Positions 33,093 through 45,239 of a DNA stretch of 64,000 nucleotides are shown piece after piece. The translations under genes were made by a program, and so were the position numbers. This DNA is from Hypsibius dujardini (lineage: Eukaryota; Tardigrada; Eutardigrada; Parachela; Hypsibiidae): contig LRSR01008533.1 in the NCBI GenBank assembly GCA_001579985.1, forward strand, positions 26,612 through 90,611, written 5' to 3'. The stretch's first letter is position 1. Every line of letters begins with the position of its first letter. The notes under the pieces are model-generated. The model was given only the letters and a program-made list of their open reading frames with translations. It did no database searches and was not told the DNA's origin.

Positions 33093-33895
33093 CACTGTCA
33101 GTCTGCTTGCCTGACATCTCTGCCGGCCGATAATTGTCCACGAAAATGTGCCTATTCGTTCTTCCAAAACTTTCGTTAAGCGGCGGTCTTGTAACTAAAT
33201 CTGCCTTCTGAGTCCGAATCAAGATTCAACCTTACCAATCAGATGCGTCCAGATGTTGCCGGTCTCACTGTGGATGCTGAAGATGGACTTGAAGCATTCG
33301 GAGAAGCTTTCAATCTGCGGCCGGTGGTGATGGTGAAGGAAGTCGTTGTCCTTCAACCAGTCCGGTAGCAGGTGGAAGGAGGTCCGATTCCAAAACCGTT
33401 TGATTGCCTTCTGAGCCTTGTCTGAGGCGTCGTGAAGCAGTTCTTTTCCGGCTGCCAGAGCGGCCTCGCCGTCGTGCTGTAACAACGAAGATCGAATCGT
33501 GAGAAAAATGCCGGTGTAAGGCCGCTGACGGGCGCGTGTAATCAGCTTCCGGCTCATGACACGGAAACAGAAATAACACACAAGACATATCAGACATATC
33601 AGACATTCAGACATCAGACATTCATTATATTCAGACAACCTACCCGCATTTCTTCCAGTATGGTTTGAGGGTCATCCTCATCCTCCGAGGAAGATTGTTC
33701 TGCAGAGGCACGACCGTTTCGGTTGTTGAGTTTATGCTTGCTTCTCCTCACTCGGCGAGCACGGAGACTGCTATCATTCACATTGGACCGTGGTGTGATC
33801 GCAGAAGCGTCATCCTCGTCGTTGGTCAAAGTGCACTCCTGACAAGTGGGGTTTCGCGGCTGCTCTGGCTCCGCTGAAGCTCGAATACCATCCAT
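31515..33895 (-). CDS. Adiponectin receptor-like protein A (PAQR family)
   Basis: Seven exons on the minus strand: 33895..33644, 33476..33236, 32903..32808, 32738..32657, 32429..32242, 31953..31760 and 31682..31515, giving 406 residues (human ADIPOR1 375). The acidic, Ser-rich N-terminus is cytosolic. The family core follows: LPDWLKDNDFL, SETGNIWTHLIG, then seven membrane helices including GFSFLFHTVYCHSE, LDYCGIALLTLGSFVPWLH, WLILMGFLYVLGAVMYA and SHQIFHVLVVAAALIHYHG. The zinc-site histidines (LFHTVY, and both in SHQIFH) are present. Predicted plasma-membrane receptor with ceramidase-type zinc centre. It is a head-to-tail paralog of the gene at 35759-38062. Confidence 0.95.
32940..33100. repeat. 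(GTCT)n microsatellite in receptor A intron 2
   Basis: Short run at about 32951-32968 and a longer pure run at about 33043-33092. Confidence 0.85.
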
Positions 33896-35181
33896 GTTTT
33901 CCGCACTTTCTACAGAGATATCCCTCTCCCAGAATCAATTCTGCAATAAATACACATCATTTTGTAGCCGAATGCATTCATTCCAACAGATCCACATTCG
34001 ACACATTCCCTGGCTGAAAGCCTACTGAATTACATGTTAGCGGAACAGGGAACATGTTCCATTGAAAGCTTAGTAAGAAATATATTACGATAAACCATAC
34101 TTGGGTCAAGAAACTTCTTTCCAGCTCACGACATATTAAAACGGACCAAACCGATCCAAAACTAACGTAAACAAAATGAATATTCGTCGAAGAGTGGAGA
34201 AAACAACGAAACAGCTGTTTTCAACTTGACTCAAAACAGCTTCAACTTTCAGTTAAATTTTCGCCATGATCGAACCATTTTCTCAAAGCCAACCGATTAA
34301 AAATTTTAAAGATCATACCCTTTTAAAAAATTTTGCTGCTCAGGAGTTCGACGCGAATCCACACGATTGTGCAAGAAGGCAATTCAAACGCGACGTTGGT
34401 TGGAAGAGGAGTAAAATGTCAATTAAATTAAATCACACTGCACACTGCACACTGCACACTGCACTGGAAAAAATTCCGTCCTTCAGATTGTGGTTAAACA
34501 AGTCCAAGAATAATGTCAGACCAGCAAATGGGTGAGTTTTTTTCTAGGGAAAGCAACGGAAAGTCTCACGTGAAAAATGAATGAATACCGAATCACGCCA
34601 CAAAATAGATTACCCCGAAATCAAAAACAACACGGGAAATGCCTATGCGAGTTCCGATTGGCTGGCTACGCCCATACGCTCGTGCAATCAGCTGGCGTCA
34701 GCATGATGCGTCGATAATAACAATCCAAATAGAACGGCTAGTGGCGCCCTCTTGGTAGACGAAACGGGATGGCATATTTGCATGGGGCGTCTGCGCACTA
34801 CTTTGCGATATTTGCAGGCGCTTCCGTTTAAAAATAATATGTGGACGAATATTTTATTTATAGGACTGTCAGTGGAGCATACGTCATTTCACACAGCAAT
34901 ATAGGCAAGAGAAGAAGAACCGCTGAAATATCACAAAGAGGAATGGTGATTTCTCAGCACAACAGTCTTCGAGACGTTAAAAAATCGTCCAACGTCAGTT
35001 TACCATGTATCTAGAATTCTTGTTACCTCGAGACCCATTCCACTACTACAGTCCTGTTATGATGCCTATATACGCAAGGGCTTTATACACAGTGAGGCAT
35101 GAGCAGGCGAACAGAGAAGCATAGCCAGACAAAGATCCACAAACAGACAAACAGCAGATAGATAGATATACAGACAGATAT

Positions 35182-35250
<69 letters not shown>

Positions 35251-35758
35251 TATACAAACAGACAGACATACAGACAGACAGACAGGTAGATAGACATACC
35301 GACATACAGACATACAGATAGATAGACAGTATGTCAAGCCGGCAGGCAGACAGAACGCCTCATTGGATGGGAAGTGCAGTTTCTCACTTTAATTTCCGAA
35401 CTGAGTTCTTCAAATATACCGATAACTCAGTATGATACAAGGTATTCAGATCATACTCACACTATGGTTCAAAGATCAAACTAGGCTCAAAGGTACTGTT
35501 AATTTTACTCGGCATATACGTCAAATAAGTTAAAACAACATCAGAATTCCAATATGTACAATACTGTCTTAAGACCTTGGACAGAAGTCGGGGGTTCAAA
35601 GGTAGACAAATTCGGCAGCTCAACAGCAGGACTCGGGGGTGCGGCGAAGATATTGTACATGTGCAGTACATATCTCAATTCAACCGGTTGCAACTTCACA
35701 AAGCCATATCTAGGCTGATGCGCGGTGATTCCCGACTGACTGCTTCTTCGCACGACGA
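33896..35758. other. Intergenic region between the two adiponectin receptor genes
   Basis: About 1.9 kb. It includes four tandem cacactgca units near 34437-34462 and a GACA array at 35150-35335. No gene supported. The right part would hold the 3' UTR of receptor B and the left part the receptor A promoter. Confidence 0.55.
35150..35335. repeat. (GACA)n microsatellite array
   Basis: Pure GACA core at about 35189-35250 with GATA/CATA variants on both sides. Confidence 0.9.
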
Positions 35759-36174
35759 TTAGACTAGTGCGGAAACGGACGCCGCCTCGAGCAGCTCCGC
35801 AGGCAGATTGGGACAGCGGCCTAGACTGAACCTGTGCGACGCCATTGAGGAAATACCATGGTAGTGAACGAAGGCGGCAATCACGACGAAGACATGAAAG
35901 ATCTGGTGGCTTTGAAACTGCAATAAAAGAACAAATAATCGGTCAGTGAGCTGCAGAACCAAACAGTCCAATTCGCAACACGTCGTTCATACGCATCTCA
36001 AATCGAAGAACTTAGTAAACTATTCAGTTTTAGTACAGTAATAATCACGATGAGCATGTTCAGACCGCCAAATCGAAAAAACAGTCTCAGGATCAGGCAA
36101 CAGATATGCGAGTAGTTAGAGAAGCAAAAAAAGGGAAATACATTCTTAGATTCAACCAGATGGTAGTCACACAC

Positions 36175-36227
<53 letters not shown>

Positions 36228-38062
36228 TAAGGACTCAAGGGCACGCGTCAACAATTAAGGATTACCCGACCACCACCAGTCACTGGGTATTGCAGTCCAA
36301 GTTACCTACCCAAATGTCGAAACGTCCAGGAAAGAAGCGCTCCGGACATCGGAAAGCGTACATCAAAGACCCAAAAATATAGAGGAATCCCATGAAGAAC
36401 AGCCAATGGATGGAGGCTTCCTGCATGCTCCGCGTCCACCCGAGTGCGATGATACTGTGGAACGCCGGTACCAGCCCAGAAGATCCAAGTGCCAGAAATA
36501 CAGCTACAATACACAGAACCACCCCGGATAAAGTAGGCACTGGAAAGCGAAGGGAATGGGACTACTAACCTGCTCTGATGGGCCGAAACCGCGGCTGGCT
36601 AAATCGGTCCCATAGGGAGACGATGACAGCACAGACCGCAAAGACGGAGATGACACTGAGGTAGACAATTTTTGTCACAGTTTGGCAGTAAAACCCGAAA
36701 TGCAGCCACGGAACGAACGAGCCGAGGATTAGGAGCGCTATACCGCAGTAATCCAATCTGAAATGAGAGTTTTATAAATGCAATTGCCGACCGCACCCAG
36801 GCGGGCCTCGGTCAGTCATTAATAGCTTACTTTAAAAATAAAAGGCCAACGCTACGCGAATGGCAGTAAAGGGTATGAAACATGAAGGAGAATCCCATGC
36901 ACAGGATTGCGGACACGAAGAAGGCTGTGAAGGCCCATTTCTCGTCCGGCGGAAACTGCTGCGACATCAGGATGTAAATGGCCACACCCACAAAAGCCAC
37001 ACAACCTAAAAGTACATTTCGGGATTAGATCACATCAATTTCGAACACACACGAAGAAGGAACTGTTATCCAAGGTCTTGTGTTTAGTGGTCCATCACAA
37101 TTGTCCACCCATACCGAGTAAGTGGGTCCAGATGTTGCCGGTTTCCGTGTGAATTCTGAACATAGAGCGGAAGCATTCCCGGAAAGAATGTATCTGTGGA
37201 CGGTGACCAGCGCGGAGGAAGTCGTTATCTTTCAGCCACTCCGGCAGATGATGAAACGGTGTTTGGATCCACGTCGCCTTCCACACACGCTGGATGATGC
37301 GCTGTGCACGCCCGCTGGCTTCGTGGATGAACTCGATGCCCGCGCAGAAAGCCGTTTCTCCATCCATCTACAAGCAGCCAATTGTCAGTGATCACCAACA
37401 CCAATATTTGTGGCTGCTCTGTTGTTTACTCAAATCAATCAATCAATCGGACGCAATGCCGACTTAAAATAAACCATTTAGTGCACGTGAACTGAAGAAG
37501 TGACAATGAGATAAACCCGCTAACCCGCCCATGAAAACGTATCCCTGTCCTATTCCTATCCCTAGCACTGATCGCTTTAGTCAATTTTACCGAAACAAGC
37601 TCACATCAATCGAATTTACATATACAATGACTAAACTCATCAATCAATCAATCAATCAGTCAATCGATTGAGAAGTACAGTTAGCATTGCATAAGCTAGA
37701 TAAATCCCTCAACCGATCAATCAACGCATGCCTGCAAGACCAACCTTCATCTCCTCCAAAAACGAAGGATGATGTGGATCGGGTAACTCAGGCAATGGTA
37801 AAATGTCCTCCTCGTTGAGCACATCATCCAAGTCCATATCCTCAATGTCCTCTTCACCCTCAGGACCCTCCCGAAGTGGGTAGCGTTCCCGCAGGCCCTG
37901 CTGCTCTTCCTCAATCACTGAAAACTGATCCTCAAACGTCCGGACGGCATCCCCGTCCGCGCTGTAGAATGTCGTCACAGAGGGCAATTCCAGCATGCTG
38001 ATGGCGTCCGTCGCGTATTCGATGGCATTGTCGTCCGCCATCCCCTTGTTGAAGGTGGCCAT
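35759..38062 (-). CDS. Adiponectin receptor-like protein B (PAQR family)
   Basis: Six exons on the minus strand: 38062..37745, 37367..37115, 37005..36831, 36757..36570, 36503..36310 and 35917..35759, giving 428 residues. It has the same core as receptor A: LPEWLKDNDFL, TETGNIWTHLLG, GFSFMFHTLYCHSRS, LDYCGIALLILGSFVPWLH and SHQIFHVFVVIAAFVHYHG, with all three zinc-site histidines. The acidic N-terminal extension is unrelated to that of A and rich in Glu/Asp. Exons 2, 4 and 5 keep the same boundaries as A, but A's exons 3 and 4 (96+82 bp) correspond to a single 175-bp exon here. Intron 5 carries a pure GACA array at 36179-36229. The 5' end faces MRPL46 across about 700 bp. Confidence 0.95.
36179..36229. 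repeat. (GACA)n microsatellite in receptor B intron 5
   Basis: Twelve or so perfect gaca units between exons 5 and 6. Confidence 0.9.
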
Positions 38063-38773
38063 TTTAACAACGTCCGTTGCCAAAGATCATTTCAACTTCA
38101 ACGCATTTCCACCCTCCTTGGCGCACCTATTTTTTCTGTTGTTTCTCGGTGACTCGGCAAACTCGGTTGAATGATTAATGGGGGCAAGTCAGCGGGGGCA
38201 ACGAAGAAGAGTAAATCAAAAAGCAATTAAAATATATTTTTCAAGAAAAGTTTACGTAAACGGGACAAAATGGTGTGGATCAGCTGATTTTTTGGTAAAA
38301 ACAGTGATGGATGATGACGTCGGCTGGGAATAGACTTTGACCTCGATTTGCCAATAATAAATCGATACCACAATAAGACGTAAAATCCATAAATCAATCG
38401 CTAAATGGGATGGGTGGACGCTGTCAGTAGTGCAATCAAGCAATCTAGGGTTTCTTAACAGTTCCGGTGTAGTTAGTTGGAGTGATAAAAGAAGTTGTGA
38501 GTGATTGATTGCTTGATGCTTCTGAGACCTTAAAATTTATTTGATTGGTTGATTTGTAAAGACTGGATTTCTGGAATTGGTTTGTCTAGCATTACAACTT
38601 TTAAGTTAACATATTATTAAGTTCTGCTAGTTATTCGATTAGATTTGCAGACTATCTTCGCGGGTTTTTTTCAGCTGCAATTTGTTAAATTTTGGTCTCG
38701 TCAGAACTAAAACCTTTCGACCTTTCCCCATCAAATTCGTCGTGACTATCAACGCAGCTGTGTTGCCGGGACC
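38063..38773. promoter_or_regulatory. Divergent promoter region, adiponectin receptor B / MRPL46
   Basis: 711 bp between divergent start codons, AT-rich with scattered attgattg motifs. It must hold both promoters and 5' UTRs, but no TATA box or defined element stands out. Confidence 0.5.
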
Positions 38774-39831
38774 ATGAACTTCACGACGAATGCCGGCCTG
38801 CAAGTTATGCTCAGAGCGTCTAAATGCCTTCCTATCAACAGTTCCTGTCAACGCCGGTTCTTGCAAATAGGTAAGTAAGCTTCTGTCTTTTCCAGGAACC
38901 CATCTAGGAAAAATATCTTAGCGTGACATACACATTTTTTTTCGCTGAGTGGTCGGTTGATTGATGGATTGAGGCGGTATCATCGCTCTGCAGCAATTGT
39001 TAGTGCGAGTGCCCAAGTATTTTTTTCCCGAGTGGTTGGTTGATTGATGGATTTAGGCAGAGCTATCGCTGTACACTAATTGTTGGTGCGAGTGCTGAAG
39101 TGCGGGTTCATTTTCAATGACGTTCTTGCTTCTTTAGGGAACGCTTTTGCATCGCCCCGTCGGGTGAACGCGGAAACACTTCACTCCAACAAATCGTTAG
39201 TGAAGACAGCCGCCGGTAGGCAAGCCGCAGCCGATTTGCATGTACGCAAATGGCAATTGCTCAGTGCAGTCTGCGTGGAGAGATCGCCGGTGGTGAGTGC
39301 TCCGCGGACAGCTGCCGAGGAGGAATTCGCTGCATTGCTCGCGCAGCAAGAGCTGGAACTGAGTTTGCTGTCGGATCACGAGTTGCAGAAGTTGAGCGAT
39401 GTGTAAGGGCAGTTTATCGTCGTGATCGAAGAAGACAGTTGTCGTTGTCATTGCCGTACATTCGTTGTACTGTAGTGTCAGTCAATCGAACAATCAATGG
39501 ATGATAGTTACCATGCATCATTCAGTCAATCCGCTCACCTGCAATTTTAGTTCGTAATTCCATAATATGGCAGTTTTGTCTCTTTAGGAGAAAAGCCAAA
39601 AAGATAGTCGACACGGATTCATTGGTGGATGAGGAAGTCGTCTTGGAGACGTCTCAAGATCGAGAGGACAATTGGAACGAGCAGTTAAACCGCTTCACGC
39701 CTCAACCAAGGGTGACAGGTGTGGCTATCACCTCTATATCATGATGTCCGTCGTTTATTGCAGGATGTCTTGTTGCTCTTTTTTTGTTGGGCTGTTTAAT
39801 TACTGGCCTGTCTCAGTGACTCCTTTATGCA

Positions 39832-39880
<49 letters not shown>

Positions 39881-40724
39881 GTTTGTCTGTCTGCCTCTTT
39901 GTGGGTGTGTTTGCCTGTCTATCTGTCTTAGCTACCTGGCTGTCTATCTATCAATCTGTCTGTCTACCTACCCGTCTGGCTGACAGTCTGCCAACATGCC
40001 AGTCTTCCTGCCTATGTGGTAAGTAGTCATTTGTCTGTTCATGTGGCTGTTTGCCTGTCGGTGCTTTTACTTTACTTCGGTTGGCTGCGTTCACTCTGTT
40101 GCTCGCATATTTCATCTTTACTTGACAATTGACATGCAGTCGCCATTTTCATTTTTATCTTATAGAGGCGGACAAAAACGGCAACTTGAAGTCCATCAAT
40201 AGGAAACTTGACCGGAAGCTCTACCTGGCTACTCATCAAATTCTGGGTGGCACTCCTCAATGGGTCTTTCCGCAGGGAGCTTGGACGGCCGGCGAAGGCT
40301 TACGGGAAACAGCCGAACGGGTTCTTAGGGCCGCGACAGGCGAGCAACTCCGAGTGGCTTTCCTTGGCTCGACTCCCTGCGGCTGGTATAAATACAAGTA
40401 TCCTATGGAGTCCGAGATTGCCAAAGAATTCTATGGTGCAAAGGTGATGACATTTTTCGTCCTTTGGCGTAACATGAACATCTAAAAGGACATTTTTTGC
40501 GATTTCAGGTATTCTTCTTTAAAGCACTCCTGGATTTGAAGGCTTCCAAAGAAATATTACCGGCCAAAGATGTTGTCGATTACAAGTGGCTCACGCGGGA
40601 GGAGCTACAGGATGTAATGATTGAGAAATATTTCGACAGAGTGGAGCGGTTCATGTTCGAATTTAATGGCGCGTCCCTTCCAGTGGACGCGGATCATCAA
40701 GATTTGGTGCGACTGAATTATTGA
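38774..40724 (+). CDS. MRPL46: Mitochondrial large ribosomal subunit protein mL46
   Basis: Five exons: 38774..38870, 39138..39402, 39588..39718, 40166..40443 and 40509..40724, giving 328 residues (human 279). A basic, Asp/Glu-poor N-terminus (SKCLPINSSCQRRFLQ) fits a mitochondrial transit peptide. Then come the mL46 block KWQLLSAVCVERSPVVSAPRT and the Nudix-like fold (LDRKLYLATHQILGGTPQW, PQGAWTAGEGLRETAERVL, PCGWYKYKYP, VFFFKALL, DVVDYKWLTREEL). The Nudix catalytic box is degenerate, as in the family, so the role is structural in the mitoribosome. An AATAAA follows the stop at about 40757. The start could alternatively be the ATG at 38807. Intron 3 has a GTCT array. Confidence 0.93.
39831..39980. 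repeat. (GTCT)n array in MRPL46 intron 3
   Basis: Pure gtct run at about 39836-39878 followed by degenerate units. Confidence 0.85.
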
Positions 40725-40822
40725 GTTTTGTTCTAGCCTGTCGTTGTATACACTGTAATAAACTTGAAATGTATTTGGGTTTCATTGAGGTTGCAGATAT
40801 TTACGATAACGAGTCGCTGGTA

Positions 40823-41424
40823 CAATCAACGACAAAATTGAGTACACTGGAGGGTCCGGGGCATGGGCAAAAGGGACGGAGCAGGGGGTGGTCAGTTGGT
40901 TGAGTACACTAAAGGGTCCGGGGTATGGGCAAAAGGGACGGAGCAGGGGTGGTCAGTTGGTTGAGTACACTGAAGGGTCCGAGGTATGGGCAAAAGGGAC
41001 GGAGCAGGGGTGGTCAGTTGGTTGAGTACACTAAAGGGTCCGGGGTATGGGCAAAAGGGACGGAGCAGGGGGTGTCAGTTGGTTGAGTACACTAAAGGGT
41101 CCGGGGCATGGGCAAAAGGGACGGAACAGGGGGTGGTCAGTTGGTTGAGTACACTAAAGGGTCCGGGGTATGGGCAAAAGGGACGGAGCAGGGGTGGTCA
41201 CTTGCTTGAGTACACTTAAGGGTCCGGGGTATGGGCAAAAGGGACGAAGCAGGGGGTGGTCAGTTGGTTGAGTACACTGAAGGAAGGGTCCGGAACATGG
41301 GCAAAAGGGACGGAGCAGGGGGTGGTCACTTGCTTGATTGTTCGACTGTTTGAAAAGCCATCCCCTGCTCCGCCCTTTTGCCCATTCTCCGGACCCTCCA
41401 GTGTACTAATCTTGTCGTTGACTG
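40823..41424. mobile_element. Tc1/mariner-type MITE, family 1, copy b, with internal 61-bp tandem expansion
   Basis: Begins CAATCAACGACAAAATTGAG and ends with its inverse (CTTGTCGTTGACTG), TA on both sides (40821-40822 and 41425-41426). Inside, the sub-terminal block (gagtacactaaagggtccgg, tatgggcaaaagggacggag, caggggtggtcagttggtt) is repeated about eight times at roughly 61-bp spacing (40840-41340), so the left arm has been amplified in tandem. It lies about 100 bp past the MRPL46 stop. Confidence 0.88.
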
Positions 41425-41902
41425 TAGTCAAGTCAGTCAGAACATAACTGCACTTCTTCTTACTTTGCTTTCACTTCTGCACGCTTCCGACTCAATCACT
41501 GCGTGTGTAAGTGCATGCCAAACCAAACAAGGAATCTCAGAGAAGTCAGTCAAATCTGGACCACTAACAGATAATAAGAGTACTCATAATACCGATAAAT
41601 GTAAAAATATTCAAAAGCAAATATAAACTGTAGAAAAACACTTTTAAAAGAAGCAGAATGTAACAGCCGAAAATAGGCAATAATTTACTAATTATAAAAC
41701 GATAAAATTTACGCAGGTTGCGGTAAAATAAGTCAGTCGAAATTCGAAAACGTATAAACATCCTATTGAATCGGGGCCCCACCATGAAGACGGGGACTGC
41801 TGTTTTGAAGCAGCTGAAAAACAACAAATTTGTTGACTGTTATCATGTCACACGTAGCTAGCATTAACAAAAGTTTACACCAAGGTATGCAGTCACATGT
41901 TA
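41425..41902. other. Intergenic region between MITE and MED25
   Basis: AT-rich. It must contain the MED25 3' UTR (minus strand), but I see no clear polyadenylation signal in the first 150 bp after the stop and no gene. Confidence 0.5.
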
Positions 41903-42242
41903 TTATTCATCGGTAAAGTTCCGATCTCGTACCTGGCGAAGTTGAGGATCTTGATTATTCTGCTGCTGCATCTGCCCTAATTGCTGCTGCTGCCCTAATT
42001 GCTGAGCCATGGGTTGCTGCTGCTGTTGCTGCTGTTGTTGCTGTTGCTGCTGCTGTTGCTGCTGTAACTGTTGATGCTGTTGTAACATCTGCAAACGCAT
42101 TTGCTGTTGCTGGGCCTGCTGCAGTCGGAGGGACTGTTCCGGAGTCAGTTGTGACTGGCCGGTAAGGCCTCCGCTACTGAGTTGGTAGGCCAGTGTACTT
42201 TGCTGTCCAGCTTGCGGCTGCTGCTGCTGCTGCATCATCCCA

Positions 42243-42286
<44 letters not shown>

Positions 42287-42442
42287 TTGTTGTGACGGGT
42301 CCATACCGCCGCCGCCAACCGCCGATGCGAGCGAATTCGAGTTACCAGCACCAAACTGCATGGCTCGCTGAAGCGTTGCCGGATTCTGCTGCTGTTGTTG
42401 GATTAACCCCTGCACTTGGGGTTGATTTTGGGCGACCTGGCT

Positions 42443-42502
<60 letters not shown>

Positions 42503-45239
42503 GTTCATCTGTCGCTGGCGGTTCGCTGACTGATTCTGGGTTACTTGTCTCAGTTCATCCACGAAGCCTACTTGATCCCTTGGAATGAAGCCTTGGAAAG
42601 CGCTTGCCTTGCCGTTATACAGAAATACTATGACACGGAGCTCCAGCGTGGCCGGCTCTCCCTTTGTGATTCCGGTCTATGACAACGACAAGATGGTGTA
42701 CAGAGTATTCGCATTGGATTCCAAACGAGAGCTTACCACCACAAGGGGATTCATGGCATTATTAGGGATGAGAATGCATCCAACGCTTGGCGGAGTATTT
42801 GGACGCTGCACAAAATGCTCCACCAGTTCCCTGATGGCCGCGTCGTTTCCTCCAACCGGAGGCTTGAAGTTGAACGACACTTTAATTGGATTATCCTGCA
42901 TGAACGGCTGAATCACCGATGTGAGATGCGACGGGAGAAACTGTATGGTCAGCTTTGGTGGCCAACGTTCCGCTTTTCTAAAAGAACGAAGAACACCGTA
43001 AAAAAGCAGGAAAAACCGGGAAACAATATCTATGAACAGAGAGTCCTTACACCGCATCTACGACCGGCATCCACAAATCACACAGCTGTTGACTTGGTGG
43101 TCCCGTTCTTCCACGGCCGGCGCTCTGGCTGGACCATTCCAGCAGACCCTCCCAGACGATGCAGCGATCCCCGGACACTTTCAACCCGCTAGCAATAGCA
43201 ATTTGGGTCTGACTGAGCGGGGAGTTCGATAACCGCTGAGCTCCGATGCCGGGAATGCCGCGGATGTCGGGAACACCGGGCATCGGTCTTCTAGCGCTGG
43301 CATCTTGCGCGATCTGATTCACCGAGATGCTGGCTTGCCTCGACGCTGCGGTGGCCCGCACCTGTGCGATGCCCGCCATCGGCTGCGGGACCGGAATGGA
43401 AAATCTCGAGGCTACCTGCATCGGCGGATAGAAGGCGGGCTGTTGCCCCGCCGCCAGCGGCATCGCCGGTGACGCCCGGTGGTGGAGATTGACACTAGGC
43501 CTCGGACTTTCGGAGTTCTTGCGTGTCTGCAGCTCAGTACTGGCGGGTGAGAAGACCACACTAGAGGGCGACGAAACGTCGGCGATCAACGGCGAGGGTG
43601 CAATTCGTCCAGGAGTAGGAGGATTGGTGAGGAAAGCCGCGAGGTTACCGACTTCTTCTGGAGGGATGGCTGAGATTACCTCAACGCTTTGGGGGACCGG
43701 CAACGGTGCTGAAATATGAATGTGTATTAATAGTACAGATAGTAACTGCCCGAAGGGAAGCCCGAGCGATGTTTACCCGTTTCAACAGATGGGGGAGCAA
43801 TGGGCGACTCCGGGACGGAAGCAGCCGCTGGTGCAGGAGCTACATAAACTGGAGCAAATTCCGAGACCACGGGCTTGATGTTAGCAGCCGCATCGGGCGA
43901 GAGTTTCGGAGCAATTTCTGGCGACCGAATGGAAATGTTGTTCAACAGAACCATATGCGGTGAATCGGCGTCTCCGACAGTGTCGATGAAGGCAGAACTA
44001 TCTTGGCTTGCAGTGAAGAGCTCTCTGACTGTTTTATTTCGACGCATGTAGATGACGGACAACTGGATCTGCTCTTCCAGCAGGACAGATGCGGCATCGG
44101 AGAAGTTCTGCGGACGCAGTGAGTTGGTCGGCATGGCTTCCTCGAACGGAGCCGACTGGCCGACGAGAATGAAATGCTTTTGCACGAGCCGATGTTCATC
44201 CTGCAGGTATTTGCCAATCATTCGCTGGATGTACTGTACACCGGACGATAAAGCCTCGAGTAGACAGATCTGTGGAGATGAGACGAAGGGCGCGTGGTCC
44301 GTGGAGATATTGTCAAACTGGCTCAGGGCAAATTCCTCGTTGTCTGTGGGAGGAAATCCCATCCACGTCTCCTGCCCGGTAGGAGCATCTGAAATGCGGC
44401 CGGAAGTCTGTCAAAATTATTGGGCAGCCACACCGTAGAAAGAACAACTAACAGTCCAATCAATCAATTACTCGGCCAGCCAAGGAACCACGACAAGAAC
44501 AAGAACAAGCACCCATGCGATCAATCAATCAATTACTCGGCCAGCTAAAGAACCACAACAAAAACAATGAGCAAGCACCCATGCGATCAATCAATCAACT
44601 ACTCGGCCAGCCAAGGAACCACAACAAGAACAAGAGCAAGCATCCATGCAATCAATCAATCAATCAATCCTTCGCGCAGGACACTGGACATGCGTGATAG
44701 CAAAATTGTGAAACCTGTCTCAGGGATTCGCGATCAAACATCCTCGTCTAGCCCTGAAGAAGTTAAATGCTGTTTACCTCCAGAATGGTAAAAGATAAAG
44801 CCATACATGACGTCCTTTGGCCAACCAACACTGAAAAAGGAAACACCAGGTAATAAGTGAAGGCAACGTGGCCAGAGTTTTTTGCTATTACAGTAGAAGT
44901 TCTGATATTTTGCGTACGTCACAGGGACATTTGAACACGTTTGCCTCATAACCAAAGCGTTCCGAGACAAGGCACGGAAGAGAAACGCGCTTGTGACGTA
45001 CGCAAAATATCAGGACTTCTTCTGTACCTGGCCATTTCACTGTCCACCGCCTTGTTGCAGTTCCGAAAGTAAGACAGGACAGGTGCGACGTAGCCTTTAA
45101 TTGTGTCCGCGTGTCTGTCCAGCTTGCCAGTCGCTTCCACGAGAAAAACAACAGCATATTTGCTGGGATGTTGGTTGCCGTCCTCCTCGGTTATGCCAGT
45201 GAGCTCGAAGTCATCCAACTCCAACTTCATCATGTCCAT
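41903..45239 (-). CDS. MED25: Mediator complex subunit 25
   Basis: Six exons on the minus strand: 45239..45028, 44830..44778, 44388..43777, 43708..43051, 42977..42737 and 42676..41903, giving 849 residues (human 747). The N-terminal VWA domain that binds Mediator starts with KYAVVFLVEATGKLD, includes YGFIFYHSG and runs to about residue 230. A Pro/Ser-rich linker follows. The activator-interaction (ACID/PTOV) domain begins at VWEGLLEWSS and includes PPSQQLCDLW, ERWPPKLTIQFLP, VGCILIPNN and FQGFIPRDQVGFVDELRQV. The C-terminus has several polyglutamine tracts (longest about 17 and 20 residues) ending in NFTDE. Nuclear coactivator linking transcription factors to Mediator. The last acceptor could be TAG at 42677 (used) or an AAG 15 bp later. 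Confidence 0.95.
44455..44660. repeat. Tandem repeat of about 65 bp, three copies, in MED25 intron 2
   Basis: Units run aatcaatcaattactcggcc, then agccaaggaaccacaacaag, then aacaagcacccatgcg. The three copies start near 44457, 44520 and 44586. Confidence 0.85.

Noticed and set aside
33028-33222. Possible CRISPR-like or clustered repeat arrays (tetranucleotide and 61-bp tandem units)
   Set aside because: The genome is eukaryotic, units are contiguous without unique spacers, and no cas gene exists.
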